64,000 bases of DNA from CAZUTO01 sp964623085 (GCA_964623085.1 CAZUTO010000003.1:62001-126000), one strand, 5' to 3'; numbered from the stretch's first letter, positions 34,807 to 44,226 are shown. Made by a program: numbers and translations. Notes: generated by a model from the letters alone, not told the origin.

Positions 34807-35913
34807 CTAGCCTGTTTCATTAACAATATCACTTGATAGAGAATCAGCATCTGCATGCTCTGCTTCCAAGCTATCAAGCTTCGCCTCAAAAACATCTCCT
34901 GATCCCATCAACATACCGATCCAGCGAGTATCTGGAAATACTTCAAGTGCGATTTTTACCATCATCGTCAGAGGCACCGAAAGCAACATGCCAATGGGCC
35001 CCATCACCCATCCCCAAAACACCAATGAAACCAATACAATCAAAGGCGAAAGACCTAGACCCTTACCCATAACTTTAGGTTCAATAACATTGCCAACAAT
35101 CCCGTTGATGGCCACATACCCCGCACCAGTAAACAATGCCGTCAAAGGGCCAAGCTGAACTAATGCAAGCAATACGGCAGGGACAGCAGCGAGCAATGAA
35201 CCCAGAGTAGGAACGAAGTTTAGAAGAAATGCCAAGGTTCCCCAGAGAACGGCGTAGTCAACGCCAAGAACAGTGAGCAGTAACCAAGCGAGAAAGCCGG
35301 TTAGCAAGCTGATTACCGCCTTAATGGCCATGTATTCGTTAATTGTTTTGGTAATCGCCTGCAGTGACTCAACGCCGCCTTTTGCTCTAGGCAGCGCAAT
35401 GCCGACTTTCTCGTATAGGCTCATTTCTTCGCCGACGACGAATATGACAGTAAGCAAGATTAGAAAGGCATTGGTCATCATATGGCCAAGCGACGAAAGC
35501 ACCACCCCCGCGAGCGGAAACACACGTTCAGGATTTACCATAGACTGAAACTGCTCAAGATCCAGATCTAACCCAAAGCTAGCAACCCAAGCAATAAACC
35601 CACTTCCCATAGTCGAAAGCCGCTCTTGATAAAGTGGCATATCATCGGCAAACCCTCTCATGGATGTCCCTAAAATACTGCCCAACAAAACGCCCACAAT
35701 GATCAATGCCAAGATAACTAGCAACACAGATAGTCCGTGTGACAAGCCTCTTTCGCGAAGAATTTGGATGGGCGGCATACAGAGAACGGAGATAAAAATC
35801 GCCATTAAAAATGGAACCAACAAATCTGCCGAGGCTTTTACGCCCGCAATAATTACAACTACTGCCGCTGCATAGATAAGAAAGCGGCCAATGGGTGAAA
35901 ATGATGCATCCAT
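34807..35913 (-). CDS. AI-2E family transporter
   Basis: The protein has about eight membrane helices and the AI-2E transporter (PerM/YdiK-type) family pattern: RFLIYAAAVVVIIAGVKAS at the N-terminus, a cytoplasmic loop with PLYQERLS, and the conserved FVPTLGSLLAAVPAVLLAL and PKVMGKGLGLSPLIVLVSL motifs. Despite the family name, most members have an untested substrate. Length 368 residues. It precedes a small DUF3094 gene read in the same direction, 31 bases upstream. Confidence 0.9.
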   Translation of the reverse strand: MDASFSPIGRFLIYAAAVVVIIAGVKASADLLVPFLMAIFISVLCMPPIQILRERGLSHGLSVLLVILALIIVGVLLGSILGTSMRGFADDMPLYQERLSTMGSGFIAWVASFGLDLDLEQFQSMVNPERVFPLAGVVLSSLGHMMTNAFLILLTVIFVVGEEMSLYEKVGIALPRAKGGVESLQAITKTINEYMAIKAVISLLTGFLAWLLLTVLGVDYAVLWGTLAFLLNFVPTLGSLLAAVPAVLLALVQLGPLTALFTGAGYVAINGIVGNVIEPKVMGKGLGLSPLIVLVSLVFWGWVMGPIGMLLSVPLTMMVKIALEVFPDTRWIGMLMGSGDVFEAKLDSLEAEHADADSLSSDIVNETG

Positions 35914-35944
35914 AAAATAGTAGCTCCTGCAGCGTTAGATACGG

Positions 35945-36130
35945 TTATGCGAAGCCTAGTTTCTTTGCGTATAACCAAGCGATTAACCCGAGTATTGCCA
36001 CAATACCCCAAAGAATCAGCGCTAATCTAATAGGACGAAACGGCCGACGTTCTATGTCGTTATACCCCGAATTGATAAACCCATCGACTTTAGCTTGATC
36101 ATCAGGAGACAGCTTATTCTCTGTTTTCAT
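35945..36130 (-). CDS. DUF3094 small membrane protein
   Basis: A 61-residue protein: a charged N-terminal half (LSPDDQAKVDGFINSGYNDI ERRPFRP) and one C-terminal membrane helix (LALILWGIVAILGLIAWLYA). This matches the DUF3094 family of Pseudomonas relatives. No function is known. It lies just before the AI-2E family gene and probably shares its transcript; the divergent comF gene starts less than 100 bases away. Confidence 0.85.
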   Translation of the reverse strand: MKTENKLSPDDQAKVDGFINSGYNDIERRPFRPIRLALILWGIVAILGLIAWLYAKKLGFA

Positions 36131-36214
36131 AGCCTTACACCGGATTAATGTGGCATATTTTTACTAAATTTGATAACTTCATCACAAATAGAATTAAATG
36201 CAGCACCCAAAAGT

Positions 36215-36916
36215 ATGTTAGCACCTTTATCTAAAGCTCTGATTCCAACGGTATGCCATCTCTGCGCAGATTCGGGCGAGCATAGCATTCCAAATCTTTG
36301 CGCAGCCTGTCAAAGCAATATCCCGTATATAGATCATGCTTGCGAACATTGCTCACTTCCAATTAGCAGCGAACACACTTTTTGCAACCAATGTGCCGCA
36401 AATCGACCAGTCTATGACACCAGCCTGACCGTATTCCATTATAAAAAACCGATGGATGTTCTATTCAACCGGCTCAAGCATCATCGAGACATTACGGTCG
36501 CCGCCACCTTCGCTAACCTATTGGCAGACAAAATCATCTCATCTAATGCCGAGCTACCGGACATCATTATACCTATTCCTCTAAATTGGAAGCGCCAGCT
36601 TATGCGTGGTTTTAATCATAGCCAAGCTATCGCAGCGTTGCTTGCTGGAAGGCTTGGAGTCAATTTGGATGCAAAAGCACTCACTCGAGTGACCAATAGT
36701 GCACCGCAACAAGGCCTCTCTAGAGTTGAACGCCTAAAGAATCTCGATCGCTGCTTCGAAGCCAACAAATCGGTTCGCAACAAAAAAGTGGCTATCGTCG
36801 ATGACGTTATTACAACTGGCGCCACAATGCAGGCAGCAGCCACCGCGCTTTACATTAAAGGAACGACGAGTATTTCAGCTTGGTCCGTAGCGCGCACACC
36901 TGAAACCAAAAAGTAA
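36215..36916 (+). CDS. comF: ComF family phosphoribosyltransferase-like protein
   Basis: The N-terminal part holds cysteine pairs suited to zinc binding (CHLCADSG, then CAAC, CEHC and CNQC), and the C-terminal part has the type I phosphoribosyltransferase motif VAIVDDVITTGATM. ComF supports DNA uptake in competent bacteria, and the GntX member supports gluconate use in E. coli. The frame opens at a TTG (36170); the ATG at 36215 gives 233 residues and starts before the first Cys. Neither start has a clear ribosome binding site. comM, another transformation-related gene, is about 11 kb away. Confidence 0.85.
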   Translation: MLAPLSKALIPTVCHLCADSGEHSIPNLCAACQSNIPYIDHACEHCSLPISSEHTFCNQCAANRPVYDTSLTVFHYKKPMDVLFNRLKHHRDITVAATFANLLADKIISSNAELPDIIIPIPLNWKRQLMRGFNHSQAIAALLAGRLGVNLDAKALTRVTNSAPQQGLSRVERLKNLDRCFEANKSVRNKKVAIVDDVITTGATMQAAATALYIKGTTSISAWSVARTPETKK

Positions 36917-36923
36917 GGCGTCG

Positions 36924-37847
36924 CTAAAGCTGATCCCAAGAAAAACTCAGGCCATCGGCCAAACTTTTCTGATTCAAAAGAAGCATCAGCAACCTATCCA
37001 AACCAACCGCCACACCTGAACAGTCTGGCAGCCCATTCTCCACCGCTTCCATAAATTTCTGATCAAATTTAATCTCTGGCGAGCCCATCGCTTTGCGCTG
37101 CGAACGACCAATTTCAAATCGTTTTCGCTGCTCAACAGCATCCGTGAGTTCATCATAGCCATTAGCTAGCTCTACCCTATTGAGATAAATCTCAAACCTT
37201 CTCGCTACTTGATTGCCGCTTTCGTCTTCCTGAACCTTAGCCAACTCTGCTTGGTACGATGGGTAATCACTAATAACTACCAATCCAGATGGCAGCTGAG
37301 GTTCAACAAGCGTGGCCATCAAAAACTCTAACAATCCTTTATGATCTAAGTCTCCACGCAAGCCAGATTTAGCAGCCAGCGTATGTAACTCTGCGTAACC
37401 AGCACTGTGAGGATCCAAGCCAGTCACTGATTGGAATTGCTCTGCATAGCTTAAACGACTTACCTGACATGAAACGCCAAGCACCACCAATAGATCTAGA
37501 ACCTCGCGAATAAGGTCCTCCAATGAAAACCCTAAACGGTACCATTCCAGCAATGAAAATTCGGGGTTGTGAAAACGGCCATGCTCTCCGGATCGGAAAG
37601 CCTTACAAATTGTATATACGTCTCCAGATCCGTCACAAAGCAGACGCTTTAAAAAAAACTCTGGCGATGTCTGCAGGTAGACATTTTTATCCATATGACT
37701 AACCAACATGGAGTGCATATGTGGGTCTACCGACCCACCGCATCCAAGCACAGGCACATCTACCTCAAGCACACCACGCTGATCAAAGAAATCCCTAATT
37801 TTTCGATAAAGAGTAGACCGTGCTTCAGCATTGGCGCGATCAAACAT
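36924..37847 (-). CDS. epmA: EF-P lysine ligase EpmA (PoxA/GenX)
   Basis: EpmA attaches (R)-beta-lysine to Lys34 of EF-P. It is a short class II lysyl-tRNA synthetase-like protein without the anticodon-binding domain; 307 residues fits. Class II motifs are visible: GCGGSVDPHMHSM near motif 1, TSPEFFLKRLL and the CKAFRSGEHGRFHNPEFSLLEWYR (motif 2) region, and GLDRLLMLLL (motif 3). It lies 48 bases downstream of efp in the same direction, and epmB is divergent from efp, so the modification set is complete except for the hydroxylase EpmC. Confidence 0.95.
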   Translation of the reverse strand: MFDRANAEARSTLYRKIRDFFDQRGVLEVDVPVLGCGGSVDPHMHSMLVSHMDKNVYLQTSPEFFLKRLLCDGSGDVYTICKAFRSGEHGRFHNPEFSLLEWYRLGFSLEDLIREVLDLLVVLGVSCQVSRLSYAEQFQSVTGLDPHSAGYAELHTLAAKSGLRGDLDHKGLLEFLMATLVEPQLPSGLVVISDYPSYQAELAKVQEDESGNQVARRFEIYLNRVELANGYDELTDAVEQRKRFEIGRSQRKAMGSPEIKFDQKFMEAVENGLPDCSGVAVGLDRLLMLLLNQKSLADGLSFSWDQL

Positions 37848-37895
37848 CTGTGGTTTGGAGATCTAAAACTAACAGTGGCTTGAGACAGGCTAAGA

Positions 37896-38465
37896 CTAGT
37901 CTTTTACTCGACCCAAATATTCTGCAGTTCGAGTATCTACTTTGATAACGTCGCCAATCTCAAGAAATAGTGGAACCTTAACTACCGCACCCGTCGACAA
38001 AGTTGCCGGCTTGTTACCTCCCTGAGCCGTATCACCGCGAAGACCAGGGTCAGTTTCTACAATATCCAGCTCGACATGATTAGGTGGCACCACAGAGAGA
38101 GGTGCACCGTTGTATAACGTAACCACACACATATCTTGCTCCCGCAACCACTGCGCAGCGTCCGAAACTGCAGCGGCATCGGCTTGTTGTTGGTCAAAGG
38201 TTTCGGGATCCATAAAATGCCAATATTCGCCATCGTTATAGAGATATTGCATATCAGTATCGACCACATCGGCACCCTCAAGGCTTTCTCCAGACTTGAA
38301 CGTCCGCTCCCAAGTGCGACCAGTTTTAAGGTTTTTCAATCTAACGCGATTAAAGGCTTGCCCCTTGCCTGGCTTAACAAATTCATTTTCAACAATGGAG
38401 CAAGGGTCTCCATCTAACATTACTTTCAAACCACCACGGAATTCATTGGTAGAATAGTTAGCCAT
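37896..38465 (-). CDS. efp: Translation elongation factor P
   Basis: EF-P rescues ribosomes stalled on proline stretches. The 189-residue protein has the three OB-like domains and keeps the modified lysine: Lys34 in VKPGKGQAF. The C-terminal GLRGDTAQGGNKPATLSTGAVVKVPLF is diagnostic. Presence of Lys34 and of EpmA/EpmB agrees with beta-lysylation, not rhamnosylation as in Pseudomonas (which uses Arg32). This is a useful difference from Pseudomonas aeruginosa. Confidence 0.97.
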   Translation of the reverse strand: MANYSTNEFRGGLKVMLDGDPCSIVENEFVKPGKGQAFNRVRLKNLKTGRTWERTFKSGESLEGADVVDTDMQYLYNDGEYWHFMDPETFDQQQADAAAVSDAAQWLREQDMCVVTLYNGAPLSVVPPNHVELDIVETDPGLRGDTAQGGNKPATLSTGAVVKVPLFLEIGDVIKVDTRTAEYLGRVKD

Positions 38466-38500
38466 TTTCTATCTCTCGATACTCAAATTTAAAGGCAGCA

Positions 38501-39508
38501 ATGATACCTCAGCGTGACCTATCTTGGCAGACTCAAAGCTGGCAGGAACAATTATCAAATGCCGTCAACTCTTCCACAGAGCTGCTGGCAAAGCTTAATC
38601 TCTCAGCAGAAGAACCAAATCTCTCTGAAAAAGCAGCGAAGCAATTCCCCGTGCTCGCGCCTCATGCATTTATTGATCGTATAAATCCAGAGGATCCAAA
38701 TGACCCGTTGCTGCGCCAGATATTAAACGTTCATGAGGAAGACATTGCAGCGCTGGGCTTTAGCTCAGATCCTCTGGAGGAATCCAGCTCAAATCCAGTG
38801 AAAGGCCTTGTGCGCAAGTATAAGAATCGCGCATTGCTTATTGTGACAGGCAAATGCGCCATCAATTGTCGATACTGTTTTCGGCGCGAGTTCCCCTATA
38901 ACGAAAACAATCCTAGTAGAAAAGAATGGGGTGAGGCACTTAGCTACATATCGAACCACGATGAAATTGAAGAGGTGATATTAAGCGGCGGGGATCCGCT
39001 CTCGGTTAGTGATAAGCATCTCCATTGGCTGATCGAAGCCGTCTCGGCAATATCATCAATTAAACGATTACGCATTCATACACGCATGCCTATCGTGATT
39101 CCGGACCGCATAACCGATGACCTACTTAGCATTCTGGAAGAGTGCAAACTCACGACCATAGTAGTCTTGCACGTCAATCACAGTAATGAGATAGACGAGC
39201 AAGTGAAAAACTGCATGATACGACTCAAAGCCAAAACAGATTTTCTGCTAAATCAAAGCGTGCTGCTTAAAGGAGTAAACGATTCACTCGACGCACAACT
39301 TGCCTTGCACAACACCTGTGTCGATGCCGGCATCCAACCATACTATTTACACTTTCTCGACCGCGTAAATGGCACATCACACTTCGAAGTACCTAAAGAA
39401 AAAGCACTTGCGCTCTATACGCAAATGCAACACGCAATGTCCGGTTATATGCTGCCAAAACTGGTCATAGAGCTGCCTAATGCACAAAGCAAGCAAATTC
39501 TTAAGTAA
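38501..39508 (+). CDS. epmB: Lysine 2,3-aminomutase EpmB for EF-P modification
   Basis: EpmB is a radical SAM enzyme that makes (R)-beta-lysine for EF-P. The iron-sulfur cluster motif is CxxxCxxC at Cys119, Cys123 and Cys126 (CAINCRYC). Other signatures are EVILSGGDPLSVSD, IHTRMPIVIP and YYLHFLDRVNGTSHFEV. At 335 residues it is the short bacterial form lacking the extra domains of catabolic lysine aminomutases. Its start is only 35 bases from the efp start on the opposite strand. Confidence 0.95.
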   Translation: MIPQRDLSWQTQSWQEQLSNAVNSSTELLAKLNLSAEEPNLSEKAAKQFPVLAPHAFIDRINPEDPNDPLLRQILNVHEEDIAALGFSSDPLEESSSNPVKGLVRKYKNRALLIVTGKCAINCRYCFRREFPYNENNPSRKEWGEALSYISNHDEIEEVILSGGDPLSVSDKHLHWLIEAVSAISSIKRLRIHTRMPIVIPDRITDDLLSILEECKLTTIVVLHVNHSNEIDEQVKNCMIRLKAKTDFLLNQSVLLKGVNDSLDAQLALHNTCVDAGIQPYYLHFLDRVNGTSHFEVPKEKALALYTQMQHAMSGYMLPKLVIELPNAQSKQILK

Positions 39509-39620
39509 TCGCGCGTGATCCAGCGCAAATTTTTCAAATCAAACTAACACTAAACTAAAATGAGTCTTTATACTCTGTTCAAGTAAATTTCTTTCCTTTT
39601 AACGTTTTTTTTCGGTATAC

Positions 39621-41684
39621 ATGGCTGAACTGCAGGACATATCTATTCTCATTATCGATGACTCCTTTGAGGAAATCAGTCGTATTTCGAGCGTGCTCGA
39701 TAATAGCGGTTTTCGCGTGCGCTCTCACAAAGCCGAAACCGAAGAAGAACTCGCAGATCAGCTCAATAGCGAGAACCTCGATATCATTCTGATCAAACAG
39801 AATAGTGAACCTCTATCACCAAAAGTGTTGTTTCAAACGCTAAACCGACTTGAAAAAGATGTTCCATCACTGGTAATGGTGCCAACGCTATCTGGCAAGG
39901 AAACTGCTCAGTTTTTGCGGATGGGTGCGAAGGACGTGATTGCCGATGATGAAGATCAACACATGGCAGCGGTTATCTCTCGCGAACTAAAAAGTAAAGC
40001 GCTGCGTGAGGACTATAGAAACGTATCAAGAAAGCTTTCTTCATCAGAACATCGCTATCAGGAATTACTAGAGCACTCCAAATTACCTATCGGGATCGTG
40101 CAGGAATCCATGTTCGTATTAATCAACGAGTCTTTCTGCGACATATTCGAACTAGATCAAGATGATACTGACGCGCTTCCAGTCGTTGACTTGCTAGACA
40201 AAGATGCACGACAGACGTTTAAAGATTTGTACAAAGAATATGTCAGTGCGCCCGACGCTTTCGGCAACGAAGAATTCACAACTGACTTTACGGACTCGTT
40301 AGGTACAGTTAAGAATATTAAAATTGAAGTCAATACGATCAAATACAACGATGAGGATAGCCTTCAACTAAAAATAGATCCTCCAAAGACAGAAGTCAGC
40401 GCAGAAGTATTCACTGACCCAAGTGGCGCTGTACCGCGTCAGCGAATGATTCAACTTATTGACAACTGTATTGGTCTAACGAGCTCAAAAAATTCAGATG
40501 AAACTAAGGATAGTTGTTTGGCATGTATCCAAATAGACGCCTATGACGACATTCAAGAAGCAGAAGGAATCGGTTCCGCGGACGAACTTTACGGTGTATT
40601 CCAGCTATTCGTCAGCGAGTATTTCACTGAAAAACCAATCTGTGCGTTCGACTCAAATCATTTACTCGTTCTTTTTGAGGCACAGGGTCAAGAGCCTACT
40701 CTGCAACAATGCCAAGATTTCTGCAAAGCACTGGACAAACAAGTGTTTGAATTTGGTATCAATAGCCGACAGCTAACCTGTACTGTGGGCATAGGGGTGA
40801 TTAGCGAGCTCATCACCAGCGCCGACACCGTCATAAAGAGAAGCTTAAGAGCTTGTGTACAGCTTCTTGAAAGTATAGAAGGCGATATAGGTAACGGCGC
40901 TGCTCTATACGAGCCTGAGGCATCCGAGGTTGATCAAGAAGTAATCGATATCAACTACTTGATCAAACAAGCGTTCAAATACAGCCACCTCGAACTTCTA
41001 TACCAGCCGATGCTTAACTTCCACGGCGATAGCGGAAAACACTATGAAGTGCTGCTGGGACTAAAAAAAGAAAACAGCGACATATACCCCGAAAACTTCA
41101 TCACCATGGCCACTCGAACCAACGAGAATCCTGAGATAGATAAGTGGGTAATCTTGGAGTCCATGCGCGCCCTAATTCAGAAGGAGGTGTGCGACGGCGA
41201 CGAGTCGCTATACCTTCACCTGAGCAAGCTTTCGATACGAGACCCTGAGTTTGTGTCATGGCTAACGGCTGCGATATCAAAATCGAAAATCAAACCAGAC
41301 AGGTTAGCCTTTCAGCTGCGCGAGCCTGACATATCGTCCAATTTGAAGACTTCAACCGACCTGGTAAACGACATTTCCAAACTAGGCTGCAAAGTGATCA
41401 TCACCAATTTTGGTAGTTCTGTGCAGCCACTGAAAATTTTGGAAAGCATCAGCTTTGATTTCGCAAAAGTAGACATGAGTTTCGCGCTTGATGCGCAATC
41501 CAGTAGCGAAGGGGCTGAGAAACTAACAGAGCTTTTAGAGCAAATTTCCAGTACTGGCATCCCAGCGATCGTGCCCTGTATCGAAAGCGCGGCCGTGCTG
41601 CCTATCCTATGGCAATCAAACGTCGCGTACATTCAGGGCTACTATGTTCAGAAACCTTCAACAGTGATGGATTACACTCCCTAA
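39621..41684 (+). CDS. FimX-like degenerate GGDEF/EAL c-di-GMP receptor
   Basis: 687 residues in the order degenerate receiver (about 8-120), PAS (about 150-260), GGDEF-like (about 275-430) and EAL-like (about 450-680). None of the catalytic motifs is intact: the receiver lacks its phosphorylated Asp (ILIKQN), the GGDEF site reads DSNHL, the EAL motif is EVL (Glu476-Leu478), and the metal-binding DDFG is TNFG (595-598). Pseudomonas FimX has the same EVL change, binds c-di-GMP without cleaving it and promotes type IV pilus assembly at the cell pole. The same role is inferred here. No pil genes are adjacent. Confidence 0.85.
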   Translation: MAELQDISILIIDDSFEEISRISSVLDNSGFRVRSHKAETEEELADQLNSENLDIILIKQNSEPLSPKVLFQTLNRLEKDVPSLVMVPTLSGKETAQFLRMGAKDVIADDEDQHMAAVISRELKSKALREDYRNVSRKLSSSEHRYQELLEHSKLPIGIVQESMFVLINESFCDIFELDQDDTDALPVVDLLDKDARQTFKDLYKEYVSAPDAFGNEEFTTDFTDSLGTVKNIKIEVNTIKYNDEDSLQLKIDPPKTEVSAEVFTDPSGAVPRQRMIQLIDNCIGLTSSKNSDETKDSCLACIQIDAYDDIQEAEGIGSADELYGVFQLFVSEYFTEKPICAFDSNHLLVLFEAQGQEPTLQQCQDFCKALDKQVFEFGINSRQLTCTVGIGVISELITSADTVIKRSLRACVQLLESIEGDIGNGAALYEPEASEVDQEVIDINYLIKQAFKYSHLELLYQPMLNFHGDSGKHYEVLLGLKKENSDIYPENFITMATRTNENPEIDKWVILESMRALIQKEVCDGDESLYLHLSKLSIRDPEFVSWLTAAISKSKIKPDRLAFQLREPDISSNLKTSTDLVNDISKLGCKVIITNFGSSVQPLKILESISFDFAKVDMSFALDAQSSSEGAEKLTELLEQISSTGIPAIVPCIESAAVLPILWQSNVAYIQGYYVQKPSTVMDYTP

Positions 41685-41702
41685 ATATAGAGACCAACTG
41701 CT

Positions 41703-42917
41703 CTAATCCGGCGCTTCTGTATCACTCATACCCATTAGATAAAGAATCGCGTCCAATCCAAGGTTAGAAACAGAATAACTTGCGGACGCCTGAACCACTG
41801 GCTTGGCGTGAAAAGCAATTCCCATCCCCGCAGTACTTAGCATTGGAAGATCATTTGCGCCATCACCAACGGCGATTGTCTGCTCTAGCCCAAACCCGAG
41901 ATTCGCCGCAATTTCTTTTAACAAGACCGCCTTTCTCGCTCCGTCTACGATATCGCCAATCACGCGACCGGTCAGCGCTCCATCAACGATTTCCAATTCA
42001 TTCGCATGCACGTAGTCAATATCTAGCCGTTTGCTAATGTAACGACCAAAAAAAGTAAATCCGCCTGACAAAATGGCCGTCTTAAAACCCAATTTCTTTA
42101 ACGTAGACAGTAATCTATCCGCCCCTTCATTGAGGTTAAGCTCCTGGGCAATATCGAGCATCACGGATTCGGATAACCCTTGCAGCTTCGCCACGCGGCG
42201 CTTCAAACTCTCTTTAAAATCAATTTCACCACGCATCGCCGCTTCGGTAATCTCTGACACTTCATCACCAACCCCAGCGCGCTTGGCTAGCTCATCAATC
42301 ACCTCTTCCTGAATAAGCGTTGAATCCATATCGAAAACGACAAGGCGACGATTGCGACGATATATATCGTCTTCTTGATAAGCGATGTCTGCATCTAGAT
42401 TTGAACCCAGCTCCATCAGCTCGGCACGCAAACCTTCAATGGACGAAACTGCACCGCGAGCAATAAACTCGACACAGGCCTGGCTTTGCTGAGAGACCGC
42501 CTCAATTGGCATGCGTCCGGTCAAACGACGAATATGATGAATATCAAGCTCGTGGTCTGCTAATACTTGGCTAACTGCCTGTATATTTTTGGCAGCGAGC
42601 TGACGAGACAAGAGGGTTACCACGTGCTTAGGACTGCCATGCCCAGACACCCACTTTTGATAGTTCTCAACTTCAACCTCGCGAACACGCAACTGCGCAT
42701 CACATTCGGCAAGCAAAGCATCGAGTTCCGCTTGAATCAGTTTCAAACTCGATTCAGATTGAACACCAACCAACATTCCCAACGATAGCGTGTCATGAAT
42801 AACAGACTGGCCAATATCCAACACATCTGCACTTTGCTCTGAAAGAACAGCATTAATACGCGAACACAACCCGGGACGGTTGTATCCAGAAATAGTTAAT
42901 AAATAGATTTTTGTCAA
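41703..42917 (-). CDS. serB: Phosphoserine phosphatase
   Basis: SerB catalyses the last step of serine synthesis. The 404-residue form has tandem N-terminal ACT-like domains (about residues 1-175) and a HAD phosphatase domain: DMDST (nucleophile Asp196, Asp198), GGFTFFG with the second motif Ser/Thr region, and GDGANDLPML (motif 4). This long form is usual in Pseudomonas and Mycobacterium. The start is a TTG without a clear ribosome binding site; no upstream ATG was found. Divergent from the YtjB-like gene, as in many gammaproteobacteria. Confidence 0.95.
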   Translation of the reverse strand: MTKIYLLTISGYNRPGLCSRINAVLSEQSADVLDIGQSVIHDTLSLGMLVGVQSESSLKLIQAELDALLAECDAQLRVREVEVENYQKWVSGHGSPKHVVTLLSRQLAAKNIQAVSQVLADHELDIHHIRRLTGRMPIEAVSQQSQACVEFIARGAVSSIEGLRAELMELGSNLDADIAYQEDDIYRRNRRLVVFDMDSTLIQEEVIDELAKRAGVGDEVSEITEAAMRGEIDFKESLKRRVAKLQGLSESVMLDIAQELNLNEGADRLLSTLKKLGFKTAILSGGFTFFGRYISKRLDIDYVHANELEIVDGALTGRVIGDIVDGARKAVLLKEIAANLGFGLEQTIAVGDGANDLPMLSTAGMGIAFHAKPVVQASASYSVSNLGLDAILYLMGMSDTEAPD

Positions 42918-43089
42918 AATTGCTAGTATCTAGTTTTTGCAGCAGCATTATACCGGCTGACAATTAAAATCGGTCATCCGACACGAGAATACAACGCAAT
43001 AAAGCAATAATAGGCTAGAATCATCGCTGCTCAGGATAGAATATAGAGCCACCCCACTCACGAATAGAAAACCGCTAGGAATAAAGGGT

Positions 43090-44214
43090 TTGATCACATT
43101 TCAAAAAACTCTAAAGAACAATTTTTTGCTGTTCTTTTTCGCAGCTATTTGTATCTATTTAGCGCTCTACTTTGTTTCAGTTCGAAGCGAAACCAATATT
43201 GGATCTGAAGGCTATTTCACGTTAATCGAAAATGCCAGCCTTCCTATCCTTCTCACCGATCAAAGGCAGCAATTTAATCTACAGATCGGCGCGCTTATTC
43301 AGAACACACCCGTTACTCAAATACGTATTTTTGACACCCAGGGTGAACTGTTATTTCGCGTTCAAAATACTGCATCTGGCGACAATACGAATGGCTCGAC
43401 GACCCTACGTAAACCTCTATTATTTGAAGGCACAGCGGCAGCCATATTGGAATTAGATATCCAATCCAACCAAAGAGAAAAAATCAATACTTGGCCAAAC
43501 GAACTATGGTTGGCCATTATTGCTGGGATCAGTGCGTTAACTATTGTCGCAACAGCAATTTTTCTGCAACGTAAATTAGCGCAAAGTGATACGTATGGGG
43601 TCAATGATGGTGATGACGCATCTCCAGAGACCGAGATAACGCCAGCATTGCGCAATCACCTCACGAGCAGCGCTCATCTCATTTTGGTCGCACGTGTTCT
43701 TTTTCCAACCGATCGTTCTGATGCCTCTGGTGATTCGTTAACTGAATACCTAAATGAACTTTGCAAAACGATCTGTGGAATGGCAAAAATATACGGTGCA
43801 AAGCCGATGTCCATATCAGCTAACACACTAGTTTTTGTCATAGAGGGGCCGATTAATAAACAACTGACACGCCAAGCAACCATGCTTTGCTGGGGTATCA
43901 CGCAACTCACCGAGGAAAACACTCAGCATAAGGGCTTGAAGCCAAGTATCCAGAGTTACATTGTCAGTCCAACGAACCTGAAAACCCAACCAAAACAATC
44001 ACTGGCCTATTGGACTGAACTGGATGTTTTTTGCAGTTCGGATCACGCCACCGAGGCATACATATCCGAACCAATAAACAACAAGCTTGACCGTGTTTCA
44101 TTTAATCTGGCTGCCGAAAAGAACCAACTGCTCCGCATAGTTAGCGTATCGGATACAATAAAAAAACTATGGCGAAATCAACGATTACAGCTAGACAAAA
44201 AAAATGAGCACTAG
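43090..44214 (+). CDS. YtjB/AhpA-like membrane protein
   Basis: The protein has an N-terminal membrane helix (about residues 12-30), a periplasmic segment of about 100 residues, a second helix (about 138-158) and a cytoplasmic domain. This layout, and its position divergent to serB, match the SMP/YtjB/AhpA family (Pfam SMP_2). The function is not established. The start is a TTG with AAGG upstream. The last codons and stop codon lie inside a terminator hairpin that serves this gene and the opposite glnK. Confidence 0.75.
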   Translation: MITFQKTLKNNFLLFFFAAICIYLALYFVSVRSETNIGSEGYFTLIENASLPILLTDQRQQFNLQIGALIQNTPVTQIRIFDTQGELLFRVQNTASGDNTNGSTTLRKPLLFEGTAAAILELDIQSNQREKINTWPNELWLAIIAGISALTIVATAIFLQRKLAQSDTYGVNDGDDASPETEITPALRNHLTSSAHLILVARVLFPTDRSDASGDSLTEYLNELCKTICGMAKIYGAKPMSISANTLVFVIEGPINKQLTRQATMLCWGITQLTEENTQHKGLKPSIQSYIVSPTNLKTQPKQSLAYWTELDVFCSSDHATEAYISEPINNKLDRVSFNLAAEKNQLLRIVSVSDTIKKLWRNQRLQLDKKNEH

Positions 44215-44226
44215 GTGCTCATTTTT
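44204..44226. terminator. Bidirectional terminator with the stop codon in its loop
   Basis: ATGAGCAC and GTGCTCAT form an 8-base-pair stem whose loop TAG is the stop codon of the YtjB-like gene. TTTT follows on the plus strand, and a longer A run on the left gives a T tract on the minus strand, so it can also end the opposing glnK transcript. Confidence 0.85.

Noticed and set aside
34752..34823. Inverted repeat CCAGAAC/GTTCTGG between trhO and the AI-2E family gene
   Set aside because: Arms are short and 33 bases apart with no T run; not a convincing terminator.
41703..44214. Possible c-di-GMP operon of the FimX-like gene with its neighbours
   Set aside because: serB is on the opposite strand and the YtjB-like gene has its own upstream region; no shared transcript is supported.
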